DNA from: Pseudomonas nicosulfuronedens
GTDB lineage: Bacteria > Pseudomonadota > Gammaproteobacteria > Pseudomonadales > Pseudomonadaceae
Assembly (NCBI RefSeq): GCF_005877905.1
Contig: NZ_SWDV01000050.1
Coordinates: 1 to 37,839, forward strand
DNA: 37,839 bases
Direction of reading: 5' to 3'
Numbering within the stretch: position 1 is the first letter of the stretch; every line of letters starts with the position of its first letter. The translations under genes were made by a program, and so were the position numbers. The notes below the pieces were generated by a model. That model made no database searches and was not told the DNA's origin. It saw only the letters and a program-made list of their open reading frames with translations. Positions 9,819-17,957 of the stretch are shown piece after piece.

Positions 9819-10283
9819 ATGGCAAGAGTTCGTCACAAGCGCAAGCCGGTCGCGGAAATGAACGTGGTGCCCTACATCGACGTGATGTTGGTGCTGCTGG
9901 TCATTTTCATGGTGACCGCGCCCATGCTCAACCAGGGCGTCAAGGTCGACCTGCCCAAGGTTTCCAGCGAAGCGCTGCCGCAGGATAACGATTCCCGCGT
10001 GCTCACCATCTCCATCAAGGCCGACAAGACCTACTACTGGAACATGGGTTCGGAAGTCGACCCCGATCAGGGCAAGGGCAGCCAGACTGCCGTGGACCTC
10101 GATCAACTGGTCAACGCTGCCTCCGGCATCATGGCCGAGAACAGCCGCCAGGGTAAGAAAGTCCAGGTCTTCGTCCGTGGGGACAAGGCAGTCGACTATG
10201 GCTCGGTCATGGCCGTCATGGGCGGTCTGCAGAAAGCCGGAGTCGGCAACGTCGGTCTGATTACCGAGGCACCAGGTAGTTGA
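9819..10283 (+). CDS. tolR: Tol-Pal system protein TolR
   Basis: A 154-residue ExbD/TolR family protein with a short cytoplasmic N-terminus, one membrane helix (VVPYIDVMLVLLVIFMVTAPML) carrying the key protonatable Asp in YIDVMLVLL, and a periplasmic domain ending MAVMGGLQKAGVGNVGLITEAP. It partners with TolQ in the proton channel. An AAGAGG SD precedes ATG 9819. The stop codon shares its final A with the tolA ATG, implying translational coupling. The periplasmic region is slightly longer than the ~146 residues I recall for P. aeruginosa. Confidence 0.96.
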   Translation: MARVRHKRKPVAEMNVVPYIDVMLVLLVIFMVTAPMLNQGVKVDLPKVSSEALPQDNDSRVLTISIKADKTYYWNMGSEVDPDQGKGSQTAVDLDQLVNAASGIMAENSRQGKKVQVFVRGDKAVDYGSVMAVMGGLQKAGVGNVGLITEAPGS

Positions 10284-11335
10284 TGCACCAGCTCGAGCGC
10301 TCTCAATCGGAAGGCTACTTCTGGCCCACGGTCCTCGCCGTGGCCCTGCACGTCCTGATCTTCGCCATGCTGTTCGTCAGCTGGGCCAGTACGCCTGAAC
10401 TGCCGCCTTCGCGGCCGATCGTCCAGGCTACCCTGTACCAGCTGAAGTCCAAGAGCCAGGCAACCCAGCAGACCAACCAGAAGATAGCCGGCGAGTCGAA
10501 GAAGACTTCGGCCAAGCAATACGAGCAGGAGCAGCTCGAGCAGAAGAAGGCTGAGCAGCAGGCATTGGCTGCTGCGAAAGCCGAGGAACAAAAGAAGGCT
10601 GATGCGGCTCAAAAGGCTGCAGATGCCGCTGAGAAAGCGGCAGAAGCCAAGAAGGCAGACGACGCCAAGAAGGCGGCCGATGCCGCCGCAGCCGCCAAGA
10701 AAGCGGCTGAGGCCAAGGCTGCCGAGCAGAAACAGCAGGCGGATATCGCCAAGAAGAAAGCCGAGGAAGAGGCCAAGAAAGAGGCCGCTGAAGAGGCGAA
10801 GAAGAAAGCTGCCGAGGACGCCAAGAAGAAGGCCGCCGAGGACGCGAAGAAGAAAGCCGCCGCGGATGAAGCCAAGAAGAAGGCTGCCGCGGTCGAGGCT
10901 GCGAAGAAGAAGGCTGCCGCTGCAGCCGCCGCCGCAGCCCGCAAGGCAACGGAAGACAAGAAGGCCCAGGCGCTGGCCGAACTGCTGTCGGATGACACGC
11001 AACGGCAACAGGCCCTGGCCGACGAGCAAGGTAACGAGGTGGCGGGCAACTTCGACGATCTGATCGTCAGCCTGGTGAGCCAGCAGTGGAGCCGTCCTCC
11101 TTCAGCTCGTAACGGAATGAGCGTAGAAGTGCTGATTCAGATGCTGCCGAGCGGCGCCATCACCAATGTGAGCGTGACACGCTCCAGTGGTGACAAGCCG
11201 TTCGACGATTCGGCGGTGGCTGCGGTCCGAAATGTGGGCCGTATTCCCGAACTGCAAAAACTGGATCGCGCCACTTTCGATAGCCTGTATCGTCAGCGCC
11301 GAATGGTCTTCAAACCGGAGGATTTAGATCTGTGA
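10283..11335 (+). CDS. tolA: Tol-Pal system energy-transducing protein TolA
   Basis: A 350-residue TolA with an N-terminal membrane anchor ([23 protein letters not shown]) containing the SHxxxH-like TolQR contact face. A long Lys/Ala/Glu-rich helical domain II follows (about 60-230, repeated KKAAE/AKKK units). The globular C-terminal domain III ([16 protein letters not shown]... to FKPEDLDL) reaches the outer-membrane partners TolB and Pal. Domain III is also the usual coreceptor for filamentous phage adsorption proteins, which is relevant to the Pf-like region in this window. The ATG overlaps the tolR stop and the end overlaps the tolB start by 4 bp. The low-complexity region is highly repetitive in DNA. 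Confidence 0.96.
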   Translation: MHQLERSQSEGYFWPTVLAVALHVLIFAMLFVSWASTPELPPSRPIVQATLYQLKSKSQATQQTNQKIAGESKKTSAKQYEQEQLEQKKAEQQALAAAKAEEQKKADAAQKAADAAEKAAEAKKADDAKKAADAAAAAKKAAEAKAAEQKQQADIAKKKAEEEAKKEAAEEAKKKAAEDAKKKAAEDAKKKAAADEAKKKAAAVEAAKKKAAAAAAAAARKATEDKKAQALAELLSDDTQRQQALADEQGNEVAGNFDDLIVSLVSQQWSRPPSARNGMSVEVLIQMLPSGAITNVSVTRSSGDKPFDDSAVAAVRNVGRIPELQKLDRATFDSLYRQRRMVFKPEDLDL

Positions 11336-12630
11336 GTACCCTGATTCGCTTCGCGCTCTTCGCCCTGGCCCTGGTGGCCGGCGCAGCGCAGGCCGCCGAC
11401 CCGCTGGTTATCTCCAGTGGTCGTGACTCGGCCGTCCCGATCGCCGTGGTTCCGTTCGGCTGGCAGGGCGGTAACGTCCTGCCCGAGGACATGTCGAACA
11501 TCATCGGCAACGACCTGCGCAACTCCGGTTACTTCGAGCCGATTCCGCGCCAGAACATGATCAGCCAGCCGGCCCAGGCCAGCGAAGTGATCTACCGTGA
11601 CTGGCAGGCCCTCGGTGCTCAGTACGTCCTGGTCGGCAGCATCGTGCCCAGCGGTGGCCGCCTGCAGATCCAGTACGCCCTGCTCAACGTGGCGACCCAG
11701 GAGCAGGTCCTGACCGGTAGCGTCGGTGGTACCACCGACCAACTGCGCGACATGTCGCACTACATTGCCGACCAGTCGTTCGAGAAGCTGACCGGCATCA
11801 AGGGTGCATTCTCCACCAAGCTGCTCTACGTGACCGCTGAGCGCTTCTCGGTGGATAACACCCGCTACACCCTGCAGCGCTCCGACTATGACGGCGCCCG
11901 CCCGGTGACCCTACTGCAGTCGCGCGAGCCGATCCTTTCGCCGCGCTTCTCGCCCGATGGCCGTCGCATTGCCTACGTGTCCTTCGAGCAGAAGCGTCCG
12001 CGCATCTTCATGCAGTACGTCGACACTGGCCGTCGCGAGCAGATCTCCAACTTCGAAGGCCTCAACGGCGCCCCGGCCTTCTCGCCGGACGGCAACCGCC
12101 TGGCCTTCGTGCTGTCGCGTGACGGCAACCCGGAGATCTACGTGATGGACCTGGGCAGCCGCCAGCTGCGTCGCCTGACCAACAACTCGGCGATCGACAC
12201 CGAGCCCTTCTGGGGTGCGGACGGCTCGACCCTGTACTTCACCTCGGATCGTGGCGGCAAGCCGCAGATCTACAAGATGAACGTGAACTCGGGCGCTACC
12301 GACCGCGTGACCTTCATCGGCAACTACAACGCCAACCCGAAACTCTCGGCGGATGAGAAGACCCTGGTCATGGTTCACCGCCAGGATGGTTTCACCAACT
12401 TCCAGATCGCGGCGCAGGACCTTCAGCGCGGTAATCTCCGGGTACTTTCCAACACCAATCTGGACGATTCGCCCACTGTTGCGCCAAATGGCACGATGCT
12501 AATATACGCCACCCGCCAGCAGGACCGGGGCGTGTTGATGCTCGTGAGCATCAACGGACGTGTTCGGTTACCGCTACCCACCGCTCAAGGCGACGTGCGC
12601 GAGCCTTCCTGGTCCCCTTACCTGAACTGA
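11332..12630 (+). CDS. tolB: Tol-Pal system periplasmic beta-propeller TolB
   Basis: A 432-residue periplasmic protein with a signal peptide ([20 protein letters not shown], cleavage before ADPLV). An N-terminal alpha/beta domain is followed by a six-bladed WD40-like beta-propeller, visible as repeats [44 protein letters not shown] and [16 protein letters not shown]. It binds Pal and the TolA C-terminus. The start is GTG 11332, overlapping the tolA stop by 4 bp (GTGA), a coupling arrangement typical of this operon. Confidence 0.96.
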   Translation: MSTLIRFALFALALVAGAAQAADPLVISSGRDSAVPIAVVPFGWQGGNVLPEDMSNIIGNDLRNSGYFEPIPRQNMISQPAQASEVIYRDWQALGAQYVLVGSIVPSGGRLQIQYALLNVATQEQVLTGSVGGTTDQLRDMSHYIADQSFEKLTGIKGAFSTKLLYVTAERFSVDNTRYTLQRSDYDGARPVTLLQSREPILSPRFSPDGRRIAYVSFEQKRPRIFMQYVDTGRREQISNFEGLNGAPAFSPDGNRLAFVLSRDGNPEIYVMDLGSRQLRRLTNNSAIDTEPFWGADGSTLYFTSDRGGKPQIYKMNVNSGATDRVTFIGNYNANPKLSADEKTLVMVHRQDGFTNFQIAAQDLQRGNLRVLSNTNLDDSPTVAPNGTMLIYATRQQDRGVLMLVSINGRVRLPLPTAQGDVREPSWSPYLN

Positions 12631-12682
12631 CGGTTGCCAACTGTTTCAAATTTATACACTGGGGTTCATTAGGAGTTACATG

Positions 12683-13189
12683 ATGGAAATGCTGAAATTC
12701 GGCAAATTTGCCGTTATCGCCCTCGCCATGGCTGTTGCCGTCGGCTGTTCGTCCAAGAAAGGCGATGCTACTGGCGAAGGCGCCAATGGCGGCGTTGATC
12801 CGAACGCTGGCTACGGCGCAAACAGCGGTGCCGTTGACGGCTCCCTGAGCGACGAAGCTGCTCTGCGCGCTATCACCACCTTCTACTTCGAGTACGACAG
12901 CTCCGACCTGAAGCCGGAAGCCATGCGTGCCCTGGACGTACACGCCAAGGACCTGAAAGGTTCCGGCCAGCGCGTAGTCCTGGAAGGTCACACTGACGAG
13001 CGCGGCACCCGTGAGTACAACATGGCTCTGGGCGAGCGTCGTGCCAAGGCCGTTCAGCGCTACCTGGTACTGCAGGGCGTTTCCCCGGCTCAGCTGGAAC
13101 TGGTTTCCTACGGCAAAGAGCGTCCGGTTGCCACTGGCCATGACGAGCAGTCCTGGGCCCAGAACCGTCGCGTTGAGCTGAAGAAGTAA
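12683..13189 (+). CDS. pal: Peptidoglycan-associated lipoprotein Pal/OprL
   Basis: A 168-residue outer-membrane lipoprotein. The signal peptide ends in the lipobox AVGC (Cys about residue 22). A Gly/Asn-rich linker leads to a C-terminal OmpA-like peptidoglycan-binding domain ([38 protein letters not shown]). The sequence looks nearly identical to P. aeruginosa OprL. There are two in-frame ATGs (12680, 12683); the second is 7 bp after AGGAG and gives MEMLKFGKF, so it is preferred. The 52-bp gap from tolB may hold a separate pal promoter, as known for oprL, but I see only a weak -10-like TATACA. Confidence 0.97.
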   Translation: MEMLKFGKFAVIALAMAVAVGCSSKKGDATGEGANGGVDPNAGYGANSGAVDGSLSDEAALRAITTFYFEYDSSDLKPEAMRALDVHAKDLKGSGQRVVLEGHTDERGTREYNMALGERRAKAVQRYLVLQGVSPAQLELVSYGKERPVATGHDEQSWAQNRRVELKK

Positions 13190-13195
13190 GACCTG

Positions 13196-14038
13196 ATGCC
13201 GATGCGCCTGCGTTTTCTGACCTTGATCGCATGCGGACTGCCCCTCATGGCGGCAGCCGCGGTTCCGGTACAGGACGGTAATGGTGGCTATGCCAGCACA
13301 CCGCCCTCGGGTTATGGCACCGCAGGCGCTGATGGCGCCTACGCCGGAGGCGGGATGACAACTCCCGTCTCCGGTCAGGCTCAGCTGTTCATGCAGCTGC
13401 AGCAGATGCAGGACGAGATGTCCCGTCTGCGCGGCATGCTCGAAGAACAGCAGAACCAGATCCAGCAGATGAAGCAGGAAAACCAGGAACGCTTCCAGGA
13501 CATCGACAGCCGCCTTTCCAGCGGTGCAGGTGCAGGAGCGGCCGGTGCTGCTGTTCAACCCAATTCCCCCGCTGCCGGCGCCAGTGCCGGGGCTGCCGCA
13601 GGAGCAGGCGCTGCCGCCGCCCAGCAACAGCAGCCCGCCGCCAGCAGCGAGCCGGGTGACCCGGCAAAAGAAAAGCTGTACTACGACGCTGCCTTCGACC
13701 TGATCAAGGCCAAGGACTTCGACAAGGCCAGCCAGGCCTTCGGCGCCTTCCTGCGCAAGTACCCGAGTAGCCAGTACGCTGGCAACGCCCAGTACTGGCT
13801 CGGTGAAGTGAACCTTGCCAAGGGTGACCTGCAGGGTGCCGGCCAGGCCTTTGCCCGTGTCAGCCAGGCTTACCCGAGCAGCGCCAAGGTGCCGGATTCG
13901 CTGTACAAGCTTGCCGATGTCGAGCGCCGCCTGGGCAATACCGACAAGGCCCGTGGCATCCTGCAGCAGGTCGTGGCCCAGTATCCGGGCACTTCCGCTG
14001 CCCAGCTGTCCCAGCGTGACCTGAAGAACCTCAAGTAA
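13196..14038 (+). CDS. cpoB: Cell division coordinator CpoB (YbgF)
   Basis: A 280-residue periplasmic protein with a signal peptide (MRLRFLTLIACGLPLMAAAA). A coiled-coil trimerisation segment follows (MQLQQMQDEMSRLRGMLEEQQNQIQQMKQENQERF, about 65-105), then an Ala/Gly/Gln-rich linker. The C-terminal TPR repeats (YYDAAFDLIKAKDFDKASQAFGAFLRKYP and two more) complete it. CpoB coordinates septal peptidoglycan synthesis (PBP1B) with Tol-driven outer-membrane constriction. It is the last gene of the tol-pal cluster, 6 bp after pal, and is followed by a good terminator. Confidence 0.95.
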   Translation: MPMRLRFLTLIACGLPLMAAAAVPVQDGNGGYASTPPSGYGTAGADGAYAGGGMTTPVSGQAQLFMQLQQMQDEMSRLRGMLEEQQNQIQQMKQENQERFQDIDSRLSSGAGAGAAGAAVQPNSPAAGASAGAAAGAGAAAAQQQQPAASSEPGDPAKEKLYYDAAFDLIKAKDFDKASQAFGAFLRKYPSSQYAGNAQYWLGEVNLAKGDLQGAGQAFARVSQAYPSSAKVPDSLYKLADVERRLGNTDKARGILQQVVAQYPGTSAAQLSQRDLKNLK

Positions 14039-14054
14039 GGTTCCGCACAGTCCG

Positions 14055-14081
14055 AAAACCCGCGCCCGTCGCGGGTTTTTT
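14055..14081 (+). terminator. Rho-independent terminator of the tol-pal operon
   Basis: A-rich lead, stem CCCGCG (14059-14064) / CGCGGG (14070-14075), loop CCCGT, then six T. It ends the tol-pal-cpoB transcript just before the candidate att site of the integrated element. Confidence 0.88.
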
Positions 14082-14090
14082 CGTTAGACG

Positions 14091-14101
14091 AATGGGGCAC
14101 A
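14091..14101. repeat. Candidate attL core (11-bp direct repeat)
   Basis: AATGGGGCACA, directly after the cpoB terminator. It is identical to 21282-21292 at the other end of the element. Eleven bases is short, and the assignment rests on its position at both ends. Confidence 0.4.
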
Positions 14102-14163
14102 AATCATTTGCCCGATCTCGCTCGGAGGCCCATTCTACGGGCCTTCTAGCCGAGGGCGGAGCG

Positions 14164-14215
14164 GTGCACAAGGGGCGAGAATCCCCGATGTGCACGGTGC
14201 TGGCGCCCGGTGCAC
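14164..14215. repeat. Three GTGCAC palindromes upstream of the integrase
   Basis: GTGCAC occurs at 14164-14169, 14190-14195 and 14210-14215, within 70 bp of the integrase start. The first two enclose an inner GGGG/CCCC stem. They may be integrase arm sites or an operator; the role is unknown. Confidence 0.35.
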
Positions 14216-14232
14216 GTGACCCAGGAGCCAGC

Positions 14233-15699
14233 ATGGCCGATCATCTGATGAAGCGCGACGGGCGTTTTGTTTATCGCCGCCGTTACCCTGTCGAAGTTGC
14301 AGCAATCGTGGGGCGCCGGGAGTTCCGGCAAGCCCTCGATACCGCTGATCGCAGGACCGCCCTGGAGAAGGCGCGGGTAGTGTCGGTTGAGTTCGACCGC
14401 ATCTGTCGGGAAGCCCTGGCACAGACAGCACGGCAGGCCCTTGGCATGGCTCCCGGCGTCGAGGTAGGTCAACCCCCAAGGGTCACGGCAGAGGCAATTC
14501 TAGAGCGCTTGCGAGCCGTTGTAGACGGAGCTACCCGGTCGGCTATCGAAGCCCTGGTACCAAGCCAACGGCACGCCCCGACCTGGACTGCTGAACTGGA
14601 GTGGCGCAAGGCCGCAATGCTGGCCATTGCCGAGGGCAAACACCCTGGAGCAGCGGACTATAACCCTGCTGAGGCGATGGCCGCGCATGCCGCTCTGGAG
14701 GCCCTGGAGCGTGGCGAGCTGCCGACCCTTGTCCAGGCTGCTCCGACGTCTGCTGTGCCTCCTGAGCCTGTTCCCGAGCCCACCGATTCAACGGTACCGG
14801 CACGACCTGGGCAGACCACCGCCGCCGAGTTCAACAAGGTGCTGGGGCTGTACGTCGAGCATGCCAGTCGGCGCCGTGGACAGCAGGTGCGGACGCTTTG
14901 CAAGGACGCGCTGCGCTGGCCAGCAACACCAGCGGAGCAGGTCCAGAACATCCTCGCCTACGGCAAGCGCAAGCTCGCTGCTGGCGGTAAAGCGTCCTCC
15001 CTGAGCACGAGTACAGGGGCACTCCTGGCTGTGCTGCGCTGCATGCCTGGATGGGAAGGGATCAAGCTGCCGCGCCTGGATGCCACTGCGAAAACTATCC
15101 GTTCCGGTGCTGGCGCCAGGAAGGGGGACCGGCAACCCATCCCGCTGGCTGTGCTCCGGGCGTGCATTAAGGATATGCAGGAGACGGCGCCTGCTGTCGA
15201 TGCTGCCGCCCTGGTTCTACTGGCCCGGTACGGCATGCGCCCATCTGAGTTGCTGCGCGAGGGGCCGGACGCCCTGGTAGAGCGCTCGGACATCATGGGC
15301 AATAAATCGCTTGTGTTCCAGGCGGGACTCACCGACCGCAAGACCAAAGCCAGCCGACGAGACTTGCCCGTCTGTGCTGACGATGCCGAGTTGTTCCGGC
15401 TGGTCCTGGGGGAGAGGGGCGAGCCTACCGACCTTGTGCGCCGTACTGAGCAGCGCGTTCGCCGGCTGCACGATCTGTTGGGCAGAAGGCTCCCGGCTGG
15501 GTTGACGCTCTACAGCGTCCGGCACACCGCTGCCGACCTGATGCGCGAAGCTAAGGCGACTGATCAAGAGATTGGCGTGATCCTGGGTCACACTTCAACG
15601 CAGAGCATGACTAGCATTTATGGTGGATTGGCCCCGCTCACTGCGCAGCGGGAGCTGTTAGACAAGGTGCGCGACCTGCTCGAAAAGCCTCCGGCCTAA
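14233..15699 (+). CDS. int: Tyrosine site-specific integrase (DUF6538-type N-terminus)
   Basis: A 488-residue tyrosine recombinase. The N-terminus (MADHLMKRDGRFVYRRRYPVEV) resembles the DUF6538 segment found in many genomic-island integrases. The C-terminal catalytic domain shows the first Arg in LARYGMRPSELLREG, a box II YSVRHTAADLM, the LGHTSTQSM motif and the nucleophile Tyr in TSIYGG. The first His of the usual HxxRH is replaced by Tyr here (YSVRH), a tolerated variation. ATG 14233 follows CAGGAG. The upstream extension to 14092 would run through the GTGCAC repeats and candidate att site, so it is rejected. It presumably drives integration of the 7.2-kb element. Confidence 0.9.
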   Translation: MADHLMKRDGRFVYRRRYPVEVAAIVGRREFRQALDTADRRTALEKARVVSVEFDRICREALAQTARQALGMAPGVEVGQPPRVTAEAILERLRAVVDGATRSAIEALVPSQRHAPTWTAELEWRKAAMLAIAEGKHPGAADYNPAEAMAAHAALEALERGELPTLVQAAPTSAVPPEPVPEPTDSTVPARPGQTTAAEFNKVLGLYVEHASRRRGQQVRTLCKDALRWPATPAEQVQNILAYGKRKLAAGGKASSLSTSTGALLAVLRCMPGWEGIKLPRLDATAKTIRSGAGARKGDRQPIPLAVLRACIKDMQETAPAVDAAALVLLARYGMRPSELLREGPDALVERSDIMGNKSLVFQAGLTDRKTKASRRDLPVCADDAELFRLVLGERGEPTDLVRRTEQRVRRLHDLLGRRLPAGLTLYSVRHTAADLMREAKATDQEIGVILGHTSTQSMTSIYGGLAPLTAQRELLDKVRDLLEKPPA

Positions 15700-15796
15700 A
15701 TCTGATTTAGCCGTGCGCCGGGGTATCTGACCCCATCAAGGCGCCGATTCCCCCGTGGGGTGCAGGCTGCTGGCGGGACGGGGCAGTCGCCGGGGA

Positions 15797-15825
15797 GGGC
15801 TCACGCGGTTAGAGCGCGTGAGCCC
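15797..15825. terminator. Strong hairpin between convergent int and DUF1508 gene
   Basis: A perfect 11-bp stem GGGCTCACGCG (15797-15807) / CGCGTGAGCCC (15815-15825), 7-nt loop. There is no T-run. It sits between two convergent stops, so a transcription-blocking role is likely. Confidence 0.55.
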
Positions 15826-15831
15826 AGGCCG

Positions 15832-16041
15832 TTACTTTCGTAGGCGGTCGTAATCATCGTCTCCGATTACAGGCCCAGTAGGGCCTTGCTCTTTCAGCAA
15901 GCTAATGGAGTGCTCGCAGTCGGAGAGGTTGTGGTAGCCCTCTGAACTAACAGCAATGATCTTGGAGTTCTTCGCCGTAAATCGCCAACGCCACTCCTTT
16001 GCAGCGTCCTTGTAGATGAAGAAGTAAGCAACCTCAGCCAT
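15832..16041 (-). CDS. DUF1508 / YegP-like small protein
   Basis: A 69-residue protein, MAEVAYFFIYKDAAKEWRWRF followed by a TAKNSKIIAVSSEGYHNLSDCEHSI-type segment. This matches the DUF1508 (YegP) repeat unit in single copy; YegP itself has two units. The biochemical function is unknown. ATG 16041 has an excellent AAGGAG SD. The longer frame to 16233 would run through the res-like repeats and is rejected. It lies between the integrase and resolvase genes of the element, on the opposite strand to both. Its position suggests it is a passenger of the element. Confidence 0.75.
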   Translation of the reverse strand: MAEVAYFFIYKDAAKEWRWRFTAKNSKIIAVSSEGYHNLSDCEHSISLLKEQGPTGPVIGDDDYDRLRK

Positions 16042-16131
16042 TGGTAACTCTCCTTGTGAAACTGACGTAGGAGAGCTGACGCTAGCAACTTGCCATCTCG
16101 CTTGTCCATTGCGCTCGGTCAAATCTCCATA

Positions 16132-16246
16132 TGGCTCAGAAGGTACACCCTGCGAGCCATCCCATGCCCTGGGCTTGCCATGTGGCTCAATGGTGTTGAC
16201 AAGATAATGAGCCATTCCTATATTGTGAGCCATATATTGCGAGCCA
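16132..16246. repeat. Putative res site (three subsites) of the serine resolvase
   Basis: Six copies of the half-site GAGCCA/TGGCTC occur in 115 bp. Subsite I is TGGCTC 16132-16137 with inverted GAGCCA 16154-16159 (28 bp total). Subsite II is TGGCTC 16183-16188 with GAGCCA 16209-16214 (32 bp). Subsite III has GAGCCA at 16227-16232 and 16241-16246 in direct orientation. The sizes and order (28-bp site distal, shortest site next to the recombinase gene) mirror Tn3/gamma-delta res. The resolvase gene starts 16 bp after the last half-site. Confidence 0.7.
16196..16224 (+). promoter_or_regulatory. Sigma70 promoter of the resolvase, inside res
   Basis: A consensus TTGACA (16196-16201), 17 bp, TATATT (16219-16224). 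It lies across subsites II and III, so resolvase binding should repress its own gene, as in Tn3-family tnpR autoregulation. Confidence 0.75.
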
Positions 16247-16262
16247 CCAGGGGACTCACAAC

Positions 16263-16823
16263 ATGGCCACCATTGGGTACAGCCGCGTCAGCACGAACGA
16301 TCAGAGTGTTGAAGCTCAACAGCACAGCCTCTCTCAGGCTCACCGTATCGACCGCTTCTACGCCGACGAGGGTGTTAGCGGCGCTGTAAAGGCCCTGGAG
16401 CGGCCGCAGTTCAAGGCTATGGCTGAGTACCTACGCGACGGGGATACGCTTGTCGTGGCCGCTGTAGACCGCCTAGGGCGCGATACCATTGATGTGCTGT
16501 TGACGGTGGAGTACCTGACCGCCAAGGGCGTGAGCATCATCAGCAAGCGGGAGGGCTTCGACCTCAGTACCCCGATGGGTAAGGCCATGCTCACCATGCT
16601 AGCGGCTGTGGCCGAGCTGGAGCGATCCAACATCAAGGCCCGGCAGATGGCTGGTATCGAGCGCGCCAAGGCTGAGGGCAGAGCGCTGGGGCGTTCCAAG
16701 GTGATCGACGACGTTGACGTGCGGCAATGGCGGGCAGCGCACGACGCCAGCATCAAGACTACGGCTGAACATTTCGGCATCAGCCCTGCCAGCGTGAAGC
16801 GGGCCTGCAAGATCGCCGCCTGA
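16263..16823 (+). CDS. Serine recombinase (resolvase/invertase family)
   Basis: A 186-residue small serine recombinase. The catalytic Ser lies in the N-terminal IGYSRVSTNDQS. Conserved ADEGVSGAVKALERPQF, VAAVDRLGRDTIDVL and the GFDLSTPMGKAMLTMLAAVAELERSNI helix-E region follow. The C-terminal HTH (KTTAEHFGISPASVKRAC) binds the half-sites. The length fits Tn3-type resolvases and DNA invertases. The upstream res-like array and embedded promoter favour a resolvase, for example resolving dimers of the excised circle or tandem integrants. No invertible segment was seen. Start ATG 16263; the SD is not obvious, with the res site immediately upstream. Confidence 0.92.
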   Translation: MATIGYSRVSTNDQSVEAQQHSLSQAHRIDRFYADEGVSGAVKALERPQFKAMAEYLRDGDTLVVAAVDRLGRDTIDVLLTVEYLTAKGVSIISKREGFDLSTPMGKAMLTMLAAVAELERSNIKARQMAGIERAKAEGRALGRSKVIDDVDVRQWRAAHDASIKTTAEHFGISPASVKRACKIAA

Positions 16824-17248
16824 TCCTTCCCTGCACTTCCTACCTCAACGCCCGGCCCCGCGCTGGGCGTTGTCGTTTCTGGGCTATGGGTTCTAAAAGT
16901 CACACACACCAGCGAGGAGAATACGCTGCGTGCGGGCGTTACTGACTCAAGGGTCAGAAGGCACATACACTAGCAGGGATAAATGCTCTCTCTGGACGTT
17001 CTCGGTTTGAGCCGGCGTCGTTGCCAACTGGCGGCGCCGGCACCTTTACCGAACCTGATCAGCGTCCCTGGCGAACACTCACCGCCGAGCCTGCACGCGC
17101 AACCTGAATTCCCGCGTTACCAGACCCGTTCTGCTAACCCTCAGCATTCCAGACCACCGGACCCATCTCGTAGGCGCAACGCCTTACGGGAGTAGGCCGG
17201 ATTCAATTCGCAAAGCCACACCATCAGTCCACATAAGGAGGACCACCG
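16824..17248. other. Non-coding region with an imperfect ~42-bp direct repeat
   Basis: 425 bp with no convincing gene; a 70-codon plus-strand frame at 16983 has poor, proline-rich composition and no SD. It contains two diverged copies of a segment starting CACACACACCAGC (near 16901) and CACATACACTAGC (near 16962), about 61 bp apart. Between them is CTGAC...GTCAG. It could hold the promoter or an iteron-type origin for the downstream gene cluster. Just before 17249 is AAGGAGG, the SD of the next gene. Confidence 0.45.
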
Positions 17249-17593
17249 ATGCGATACGAGAATCGCACCGGGCGTAAGCCATTGGCCAAAGCCCGAGTAA
17301 TTCGCGCCCTTCGCGCACTCCAGACCCAAGGAATCCCCGCAACTCTGGGGACGATCCTCAAGCGTGAGCCGGGACTGGCGAAGTCTTCAGCGCTCCAGGC
17401 GCTCGCCCAGTTGCCGAGTGAGGCGAATCTACAAGTCCGCATCCTGGCGGGCACATCTAGCACTCGGCAATACATCCTCGCCACGACTGCCCAACACCAC
17501 GGCATCAAGCTTGACTCCGACACCATTCGAGCAGGCGCCCGCGCCGAGAACACTTTGCTCATTCTGCTGGGCGACTGGGAGGCGAAGCGCTAA
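17249..17593 (+). CDS. Hypothetical protein of integrative element (HTH-like)
   Basis: A 114-residue protein I do not recognise. It is basic at the N-terminus (MRYENRTGRKPLAKARVIRALRALQTQG). The part following (IPATLGTILKREPGLAKSSALQALAQLP) has the spacing of a winged-helix or HTH element, so DNA binding is possible. The SD AAGGAGG is very strong. The stop overlaps the ATG of the next gene (TAATG), so the two are translationally coupled. It is the first gene of the cluster 17249-18818. Probably regulatory, but that is inference from composition and position only. Confidence 0.7.
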   Translation: MRYENRTGRKPLAKARVIRALRALQTQGIPATLGTILKREPGLAKSSALQALAQLPSEANLQVRILAGTSSTRQYILATTAQHHGIKLDSDTIRAGARAENTLLILLGDWEAKR

Positions 17594-17919
17594 TGGCCCG
17601 TCGACCAAACATCCAGAAGGAAGCAACCGCGCTCTTGGCCGAGACCATGCGGGCAGCCCGCAAGAAGCTCAAGTTTCACGAGACGGAAGACCTGCCGTTA
17701 GACGCCGCGACCATCTCGGCGAACGTGTCACTGCTGAAGCTGGTAGAGGCGTACGCCACCGCTACCCGTGGCGAAAAGGAAGCGGACCTAGAGAAGCTGC
17801 GCCAGGAACTGGACGCCCGTCGCCCAGGCAACTCGGCCAGCCCTGCGCCCTCAACCCAAATCACACCAGACCGTGCCGCTTTGTTGGCTGAGTACGGCCT
17901 GACCGATCCCGAAACCTAA
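17593..17919 (+). CDS. Hypothetical protein of integrative element (helical)
   Basis: A 108-residue protein of unknown function. Residues 3-70 are predicted mainly helical and charged (IQKEATALLAETMRAARKKLK, LLKLVEAYATATRGEKEADLEKLRQEL). A Pro/Ser-rich linker and a short conserved-looking tail (TPDRAALLAEYGLTDP) follow. Its start overlaps the preceding stop by one base and the next gene begins 38 bp later, so it belongs to a three-gene unit with 17249 and 17958. Such small helical proteins with a terminal DxAxLLAxYG-type tail often act as small subunits or adaptors; I cannot assign one here. Confidence 0.7.
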   Translation: MARRPNIQKEATALLAETMRAARKKLKFHETEDLPLDAATISANVSLLKLVEAYATATRGEKEADLEKLRQELDARRPGNSASPAPSTQITPDRAALLAEYGLTDPET

Positions 17920-17957
17920 TACCCGCTGGTGGCTGACGCCTCCGGCAAGGAGAAGTC

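Noticed and set aside
10196..11049. Leu/Ser- and Ala/Phe-rich minus-strand frames opposite tolA
   Set aside because: Artefact of the Lys/Ala repeat region of tolA read backwards; apparent membrane segments are just the complement of AAG/GCC repeats.
14080..14088. TTCGTTAGA shared with the queE leader (near 21379) as att core
   Set aside because: Only 9 bp and partly explained by a terminator T-run on one side and a promoter -10 on the other; AATGGGGCACA is longer and brackets the element better. Kept as the alternative junction.
14092..14232. 47-codon N-terminal extension of the integrase
   Set aside because: No SD at 14092, the extension runs through the candidate att core and GTGCAC repeats, and the family N-terminus begins at MADHLMKRDG with CAGGAG upstream.
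16042..16233. 64-codon upstream extension of the DUF1508-like gene
   Set aside because: It overlaps the res-like repeats; the internal ATG at 16041 has an excellent AAGGAG and gives the normal domain.
16120..16262. CRISPR-like array (six GAGCCA repeats)
   Set aside because: Repeat units are 6 bp in both orientations with 8-23 bp spacing; this fits a recombinase res site, not CRISPR.
16983..17195. 70-codon plus-strand frame
   Set aside because: No SD, proline/serine/arginine-rich random-looking composition, and it covers part of the direct repeat.
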